Shown: piece by piece, positions 6,635 to 10,633 of the stretch | How positions within the stretch are numbered: position 1 is the first letter of the stretch | How the letters are laid out: every line of letters begins with the position of its first letter | Source of the DNA: Methanobacteriota archaeon | GTDB taxonomy: Archaea; Thermoplasmatota; Poseidoniia; Poseidoniales; Thalassarchaeaceae | Length of the DNA: 10,633 nucleotides | Assembly (NCBI GenBank): GCA_002685415.1 | Contig: NYXO01000048.1 | Location: 4,745 to 15,377 of the forward strand | Reading direction: 5' to 3' | The notes under the pieces: model-generated | Database searches by the model: none | What the model was told of the DNA's origin: nothing | What the model saw: the letters and a program-made list of their open reading frames with translations, nothing else | Made by a program: the position numbers and the translations under genes

Positions 6635-7245
6635 GTGAAAGTGAGTCACCCCTAGTACCGTATGATGTCTATGAGACACACGCGGTCCACATCGGAACAA
6701 ATCAGAAATCCTCAGACATGCAACGCTTCATCGATACCGATCGAGCAGACGGTAGCGGACTGCACTTGATTGACATCAATCAAACCGACGCTCGAATTAG
6801 AACAGTCGCTAACTTCCTATCTCGCTACGACCCTGAGAGAATCCTTGTTGTCAGTGCTCGTCAATATGGACAAAGGCCTGCTAGAAAATTCGCTCAGTCA
6901 ATCGGCGCAAAGCGAATCGTTGGCCGATTCATCCCAGGTACTCTAACCAATCCTAAACTACGAACATACACCGAACCTGAGGTTTTGTTCGTTACCGACC
7001 CAGCAGCCGATTCACAGGCTCTGTCAGAGGCTGTATCATCTGGTCTTCCGATAGTCGGAATCGTAGATGCCAACAATACACTTCGAAATGTCGATGTAGC
7101 ATTACCCGCGAATAACAAAGGTCGACGCTCATTAGCTCTAATCTACTGGCTACTCGCTAGGGAGATGCTAACTGCAAGAGGAGCTACAAATTACGCAGAT
7201 TGGGAAAGAGCCCAAGACGTTGAAGATTGGGAATCAACCTTCTGA
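6631..7245 (+). CDS. rps2: Ribosomal protein uS2, archaeal type
   Basis: This 204-residue protein of the small ribosomal subunit belongs to the archaeal/eukaryotic branch of uS2. Seen: THAVHIGTNQ (16-25) near the N-terminus, LIDINQTDARI (46-56), the signature GRFIPGTLTNPKLR (98-111), EPEVLFVTDP (115-124), GLPIVGIVDANN (138-149) and the terminal helix ALIYWLLAREML (169-180). Length is normal for archaea. The start is fixed by GAGGA at 6620-6624, 6 bases upstream, and by an in-frame TGA at 6619. In many archaea uS2 is in a cluster with enolase, RNA polymerase subunits and uS9; here its neighbours are a hypothetical secreted protein and a convergent membrane protein, so it is detached from that cluster. 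Its stop is only 3 bases from the convergent stop of the gene at 7249. The identity is certain. Confidence 0.97.
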   Translation: MSESESPLVPYDVYETHAVHIGTNQKSSDMQRFIDTDRADGSGLHLIDINQTDARIRTVANFLSRYDPERILVVSARQYGQRPARKFAQSIGAKRIVGRFIPGTLTNPKLRTYTEPEVLFVTDPAADSQALSEAVSSGLPIVGIVDANNTLRNVDVALPANNKGRRSLALIYWLLAREMLTARGATNYADWERAQDVEDWESTF

Positions 7246-7248
7246 GTA

Positions 7249-8361
7249 CTAACTTTCGCCCCACCAATTGTCATCGCTGTTGGCATTATCCATTGCTTCC
7301 TTGATGAATGATGGAATTCTGCCGAAGTTTTTCTCAACATTGATGTCTTCTGACCTTATTTCTTCATCTGCAATTAATTCTCTAATCTGCAGATAATCAT
7401 CTCCATCCTTGTCTCCTAGGAAATTGAATTCGAGCTGCCTACCTTTTAATTTTGAATCCTCAAGATACATGATGAAGGAATCAGATTCGATATTGCTAAT
7501 CTTTTGAATTAAATCACCTTGAGAACGAACTTTGATTTCAATTTCTTTTTTTCCATCCAAAAGCAGAGTAAATTGGTTTTTTCCGCCTTCAATATCTTTC
7601 GAGTCAGCATCCATATATTCTGCCATTGATGAGAGTTCTTCCCATTCTTCTTCGCTAAGGCTGCCTTGTTTTTTCTTCAGCCATGCACTCCTCGCTTCGG
7701 CTTGAAGCTCCTTCGCTTCATCAGGTGTAGTCCAAGAGTTATTTGATACTCGATGCAATTTGTACCGCTTTCGTCTTTCCTTTGGTACAAAGCTCTCAAA
7801 CCTTCGAGCTAAAACGAAAATCAGAATTGGAATCCCATTGCAGAACAATAACGGTAGAGACAAAAGTGCATTGCCATTATGCCAGGCAATCTCCAACCAA
7901 GATTGTTTTACCAAAACTGCCTCTGAATTATCTTCTGGGTTAACATATCCAGTGACATTTGCGCCTGGTGAAAACCCTCTATTGTCTAGCCAATTGTTTG
8001 CACTACTTCTGCTGCTTAGGTTAGGCGGAAATAGAATATAATCCCAACTGGAATAGGAGTCTCCATCAATTTCCCAAGAAAAATATACCTCAGGGTAATT
8101 TCCATCAACCTCACATCCACCACCCAAAAAACCGACTTCATCGCACCAACAACAACTTACGTCAGTTTCAATGATCTTTGCTTCAACTGGCTTCCAATCG
8201 CTATTATCCAGAAGTATCGGCTCGACAGTCAAGGCAGAGATTCCTAGGATTGAGATAATTACAGAGACAATTAGAAGATTTCTCGGGACATTAGTAAATG
8301 CAAACGCTGAACCAACCATCAAGGAAATTTCAGCGAAGTCGGTGGATGAATCATCTGACAT
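7249..8361 (-). CDS. DUF3592-like two-helix membrane protein with cysteine cluster and long acidic cytoplasmic tail
   Basis: The 370-residue protein has two predicted membrane helices (about 26-50 and 165-186). Between them lies an outer domain resembling DUF3592: a beta-rich start (WKPVEAKIIETDV), EVYFSWEIDGDSYSSW, a serine/aromatic stretch, then GANVTGYVNPEDNSEAVLV (133-151), the usual end of that fold. An insertion holds C70, C71, C73 and C83 with glycines between, which could bind a metal or form disulfides. After the second helix comes a basic KERRKRYK stretch marking the cytoplasmic side, then a helical part (about 211-255), a beta-rich part starting FTLLLDGKKEIEIKV, and an acidic end DDNWWGES. 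Function is unknown. AGGAGG lies 8 bases before the ATG and fixes the start. The gene is AT-richer than its neighbours, a mild hint of relaxed selection or transfer. It is divergent from the Dus operon and convergent with uS2. Confidence 0.8.
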   Translation of the reverse strand: MSDDSSTDFAEISLMVGSAFAFTNVPRNLLIVSVIISILGISALTVEPILLDNSDWKPVEAKIIETDVSCCWCDEVGFLGGGCEVDGNYPEVYFSWEIDGDSYSSWDYILFPPNLSSRSSANNWLDNRGFSPGANVTGYVNPEDNSEAVLVKQSWLEIAWHNGNALLSLPLLFCNGIPILIFVLARRFESFVPKERRKRYKLHRVSNNSWTTPDEAKELQAEARSAWLKKKQGSLSEEEWEELSSMAEYMDADSKDIEGGKNQFTLLLDGKKEIEIKVRSQGDLIQKISNIESDSFIMYLEDSKLKGRQLEFNFLGDKDGDDYLQIRELIADEEIRSEDINVEKNFGRIPSFIKEAMDNANSDDNWWGES

Positions 8362-8369
8362 TTTTTCTC

Positions 8370-8375
8370 CCTCCT
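8370..8375 (-). promoter_or_regulatory. Shine-Dalgarno site of the DUF3592-like gene
   Basis: On the minus strand AGGAGG is followed by 8 purine-rich bases and the ATG at 8361. This strong site supports both the reality of the gene and its start. Confidence 0.75.
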
Positions 8376-8407
8376 AGAGCAGTGACTACTCAATGAAGTA
8401 GGCTGAG

Positions 8408-8418
8408 GTTATTGTAAC
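8408..8418. promoter_or_regulatory. Possible shared TATA-like core between divergent genes
   Basis: GTTATTGTAAC is close to palindromic and is the most AT-rich core of the 98-base divergent gap. It lies about 48-56 bases upstream of the DUF3592-like ATG and about 42-52 bases upstream of the Dus ATG. Both distances suit a TATA box followed by a leader of about 20 bases. The evidence is positional only. Confidence 0.25.
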
Positions 8419-8459
8419 TTGAAGTTTGACTCTGCATTAGGTATTCAATCGTTGGATTG

Positions 8460-9461
8460 ATGATGAATAGACTCCCGCCACGGCTCATGGTAGAGCCAGT
8501 GCCGCTGTTTCTCGCGCCGATGGCGGGAGTTACGGATCTGGCCTACCGTCTGTTGGCACTTGAGACTGGAGCAGACTTGTCATTCACTGAATTTACAGCT
8601 GCTTCAGGCCTTTCTCGACATGCAAAACACTCGTGGCTAAAGGTCGAATCTGACCCTCGAGAATCACCATTCATCCCCCAGATCTTTGGCGGTGATATTG
8701 ATGAGATGGTTCAAACAGTAAAATTACTTCAAGATCGAGCAGACATAATCGACCTAAATTTTGGCTGTCCTGCTCCCAAAGTCTGCCGTAATGATGCCGG
8801 AGCTGCTCTTCTGCGTAATCCCGACAAGGTCGTCGAGATGGTTCGAGCATGCATCGAAGCTGCCGACATACCAATTACTGTGAAGATGCGATTAGGAACC
8901 GGAAGTGGCCCAAATACCGCATTGGAAATTTGTCAAAGAATCGAGGCCGAAGGTGTCGAAAGAATCTGCGTTCATGGACGAACCCTTCGCCAGAGGTATT
9001 CAGGAGAGTCGGATTGGGCGCAAATTCGCGATATCGTTGAGGCTGTAGATATCCCTGTAATTGCCAATGGCGATGTTGTCGATGCAAAATCAGCCGCGGC
9101 TTGTATCGAGGCTACCGGAGCGGCCGGGTTGATGATTGGGAGGGGGGCAATAGGCCGTCCGACAATATTTCACGAAATAAAGCGAGATTTAGGATGGCTA
9201 AACCAGAGCCCTCCTTGGGGAGAAGATAACCCAGCTGTTGCACGTCATTGGTGCTGGGAAAGGTACCTACAGTTGAGTTCTGAAGTCTACGAAGAAGGTT
9301 ATTGCAAGAACCTGAAACGTCACGCAGTATCTTTCACCAAGGGGCTTCCTGGTGCATCGAATATGAGAGTAGAATTACATTCGATACAAAACCAACAACA
9401 ATTAGGGATGCGAGTTTCCAGATACCTGAAGGAACTAACTTCAACTGAGGTAGCTGCATAA
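8460..9461 (+). CDS. dus: tRNA-dihydrouridine synthase (Dus family)
   Basis: The 333-residue flavoenzyme reduces uridines in the tRNA D-loop to dihydrouridine using FMN and NAD(P)H. Numbering from ATG 8460: the N-terminal LAPMAGVTD (18-26) forms part of the flavin pocket; IDLNFGCPAPKVCR (97-110) holds the conserved catalytic cysteine C103; VKMR gives K142; VHGRT (171-175) gives the flavin/base-contacting H172; QRYSGESDW (178-186), PVIANGD (199-205) and GLMIGRGAIGRP (223-234) complete the TIM barrel. The C-terminal helical domain (about 255-333) shows the KRHAVSFTKGLPGASNMR segment. TTG at 8457 or ATG at 8463 are alternative starts differing by one residue each. No strong Shine-Dalgarno site is seen. 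The TAA overlaps the next ATG (TAATG), so the downstream gene is translationally coupled. The family is certain; which D-loop position it modifies cannot be told. Confidence 0.95.
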   Translation: MMNRLPPRLMVEPVPLFLAPMAGVTDLAYRLLALETGADLSFTEFTAASGLSRHAKHSWLKVESDPRESPFIPQIFGGDIDEMVQTVKLLQDRADIIDLNFGCPAPKVCRNDAGAALLRNPDKVVEMVRACIEAADIPITVKMRLGTGSGPNTALEICQRIEAEGVERICVHGRTLRQRYSGESDWAQIRDIVEAVDIPVIANGDVVDAKSAAACIEATGAAGLMIGRGAIGRPTIFHEIKRDLGWLNQSPPWGEDNPAVARHWCWERYLQLSSEVYEEGYCKNLKRHAVSFTKGLPGASNMRVELHSIQNQQQLGMRVSRYLKELTSTEVAA

Positions 9462-9823
9462 TGCACGATTCAATCAATGTCAAAGGAACCGAATTACAAA
9501 AGTGCTCATCAGATCCGTTAACCGGATGGTTTCGAGATGGGTGCTGCAATACAGACGGTCGAGATAGAGGTTCACATACCGTCTGTGCAATCGTCACAGA
9601 CGACTTTCTACAATTCGCTCTATCACAAGGCAATGACCTGATTACTCCTGCTCCACAATTTGGCTTTCCCGGATTGAAGGCTGGTGATAGATGGTGTGTT
9701 TGCGCTGGAACCTGGCAAGATGCGGCGGAGGCTGGAGTTGCCTGTCCAGTAGTCTTGGAAGCTACCCACGAAGAAGCACTTGCAGTATGTGACCTTGAGA
9801 TGCTGGAAAGCCATGCGGCTTAA
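9461..9823 (+). CDS. DUF2237 family cysteine-rich small protein
   Basis: The 120-residue protein matches the DUF2237 pattern along its whole length: NVKGTELQKCS (6-16), DPLTGWFRDGCC (18-29), DRGSHTVCAIVTDDFLQF (35-52), GNDLITPAPQFGFPGLKAGDRWCVCAGTW (57-85 in two conserved parts) and VVLEATHEEAL (97-107). Conserved C15, C28, C29, C42, C79 and C81 suggest metal binding or redox chemistry, but the family has no established function that I know of. There is no signal peptide, so it is cytoplasmic. Its ATG overlaps the stop of the tRNA-dihydrouridine synthase by one base, so the two are made together and may act on the same process. Its TAA overlaps the stop of the convergent gene at 9820, sharing the palindrome TTAA. 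The family call is strong. Confidence 0.9.
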   Translation: MHDSINVKGTELQKCSSDPLTGWFRDGCCNTDGRDRGSHTVCAIVTDDFLQFALSQGNDLITPAPQFGFPGLKAGDRWCVCAGTWQDAAEAGVACPVVLEATHEEALAVCDLEMLESHAA

Positions 9824-10581
9824 TCATCCGTTGACAAAGAATTGTCCAATCTTTGTGCTACAGTCCTTAGGCGACGAAGAGTCCTATCGATATTTGTCAT
9901 AACTCGCTCGGCAACATCCTCACCATTTCTTCCAGCTATTCGATATCCGTATGGCATCCTTCCACCGAGGGTGTTGAGCAATAATCGCTGGGAATCAATC
10001 GATACATCAGAGAGTATTTCTTCTACCTTTTCGATACTCAACTTGTCTTTACGAACACCCTCAATCAATGCTGAGGAAATATCTTTCTCCAGCCTACCAA
10101 GACCACCTCTTCCCATCAACCATTCTTCTCCTCTAGCGGAATACTGTCGTGACAATCCAGTGTATACATCCATTGCAATGCGATCACGCATAGCCACTCT
10201 ATCGACTATTCCAGCCTGCCGTAATCTTTCCACTACACGTTGAGAACGAGAACGAGACTCTCCTGTTCTGTCTGTCAATGTTTGCAGAGTTAGTGGTCTT
10301 TCACTTGCAGCCAATTCATCGAAAACTTTGCGAGTAACTCTGTCTCCTTTCTTGACTCTGTCACCCGTTATACCAAAATCAGCAAGCAAACAATCGAGCC
10401 GGTCTGAATCTTCAGGAGTTGGTCCAGGCTCGGCAATATCTATTCGGAATGATTGTGACTCTTCTTCTCCAACTTCTTGCATTCTTGATTCCGAATCGGA
10501 TATTACTTCACTAAATTCAGCCAATCTCATCATTGCAATTGCACGAGTTTGGACTGCAATCAATTCTACAGACGAGGCCAT
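9820..10581 (-). CDS. Putative winged-helix DNA-binding protein
   Basis: The 253-residue protein is not recognised as a named family. It has an N-terminal helical stretch with an acidic part (1-60), then a winged-helix-like region (about 80-142): RVTRKVFDELAAS, LTLQTLTDRTGESRSRSQRVVERL as the two helices around the turn, GIVDRVA and MDVYTGLS as the wing and following strand. A helical C-terminal part (160-253) contains GGRMPYGYRIAGRNGEDVAERV and ends with a long basic helix rich in Arg and Leu, possibly for oligomerisation. There is no membrane segment. GGTGG lies just upstream of the ATG at 10581, but the frame stays open to the window edge without ATG, GTG or TTG, so a longer protein cannot be excluded. 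A transcription regulator is the simplest reading; targets are unknown. Confidence 0.75.
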   Translation of the reverse strand: MASSVELIAVQTRAIAMMRLAEFSEVISDSESRMQEVGEEESQSFRIDIAEPGPTPEDSDRLDCLLADFGITGDRVKKGDRVTRKVFDELAASERPLTLQTLTDRTGESRSRSQRVVERLRQAGIVDRVAMRDRIAMDVYTGLSRQYSARGEEWLMGRGGLGRLEKDISSALIEGVRKDKLSIEKVEEILSDVSIDSQRLLLNTLGGRMPYGYRIAGRNGEDVAERVMTNIDRTLRRLRTVAQRLDNSLSTDD

Positions 10582-10633
10582 TGAACCACCACGAAGTACG
10601 TTGACGTGCCACCTCCCCTGTAATCTAGAACTG
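10582..10633 (-). promoter_or_regulatory. Upstream region of the winged-helix gene (cut by window edge)
   Basis: Read on the minus strand, this 52-base region holds GGGGAGGTGG about 30 bases before the ATG and GGTGGT about 4 bases before it. The distal element is a near-perfect anti-Shine-Dalgarno match but too far from the ATG to serve it directly, so a start further upstream or a leader element is possible. Confidence 0.2.

Noticed and set aside
10614..10619. A third AGGGGA at about -38 upstream of the winged-helix gene
   Set aside because: It lacks the AGGTCG partner and palindrome, and is part of a Shine-Dalgarno-like GGGGAGGTGG, so it is not counted with the FKBP/uS2 motif.

Overview
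The window reads like a euryarchaeal genome fragment of moderate GC content, most plausibly a marine Thermoplasmatota lineage such as Poseidoniales (Marine Group II). The grounds are an archaeal-type ribosomal protein uS2, an archaeal FKBP with an extra C-terminal domain, a geranylgeranyl reductase of the archaeal lipid type, Shine-Dalgarno sites matching AGGAGG, and possible leaderless starts. The exact lineage is inference; no search was run. There is no rRNA, tRNA, insertion sequence, CRISPR array or phage gene.

Left block (1-4932): a UbiD-family decarboxylase on the minus strand, cut by the window edge, stands head to head with a plus-strand geranylgeranyl-reductase-family flavoprotein. 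This is followed after 31 bases by a large CcmF-type heme lyase. UbiD and geranylgeranyl reductases work on isoprenoids or prenylated quinones, and CcmF attaches heme to c-type cytochromes with electrons thought to come from quinol. The block can be read as a quinone/lipid and cytochrome c maturation neighbourhood.

Middle block (4933-7245): a SlyD-like FKBP peptidyl-prolyl isomerase, a secreted or lipoprotein-like hypothetical protein, and ribosomal protein uS2, all on the plus strand, each with its own intergenic leader. The FKBP and uS2 leaders share an arrangement: a short perfect palindrome, about 16 bases later AGGGGA, then AGGTCG, then a Shine-Dalgarno site and ATG. The uS2 leader also holds an 18-codon open frame whose stop overlaps the uS2 start. 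The stretch after FKBP is rich in inverted repeats.

Right block (7249-10633): a two-helix membrane protein with a DUF3592-like outer domain on the minus strand, convergent with uS2 (3 bases between stops). Divergent from it is a tRNA-dihydrouridine synthase translationally coupled (TAATG) to a cysteine-rich DUF2237 protein. Last is a minus-strand winged-helix protein whose stop codon overlaps the DUF2237 stop.

No clearly new defence or mobile system is visible. The best leads are the twin FKBP/uS2 leaders, the expanded CcmF beside an isoprenoid reductase, the Dus-DUF2237 pair, and the cysteine cluster in the DUF3592-like protein.
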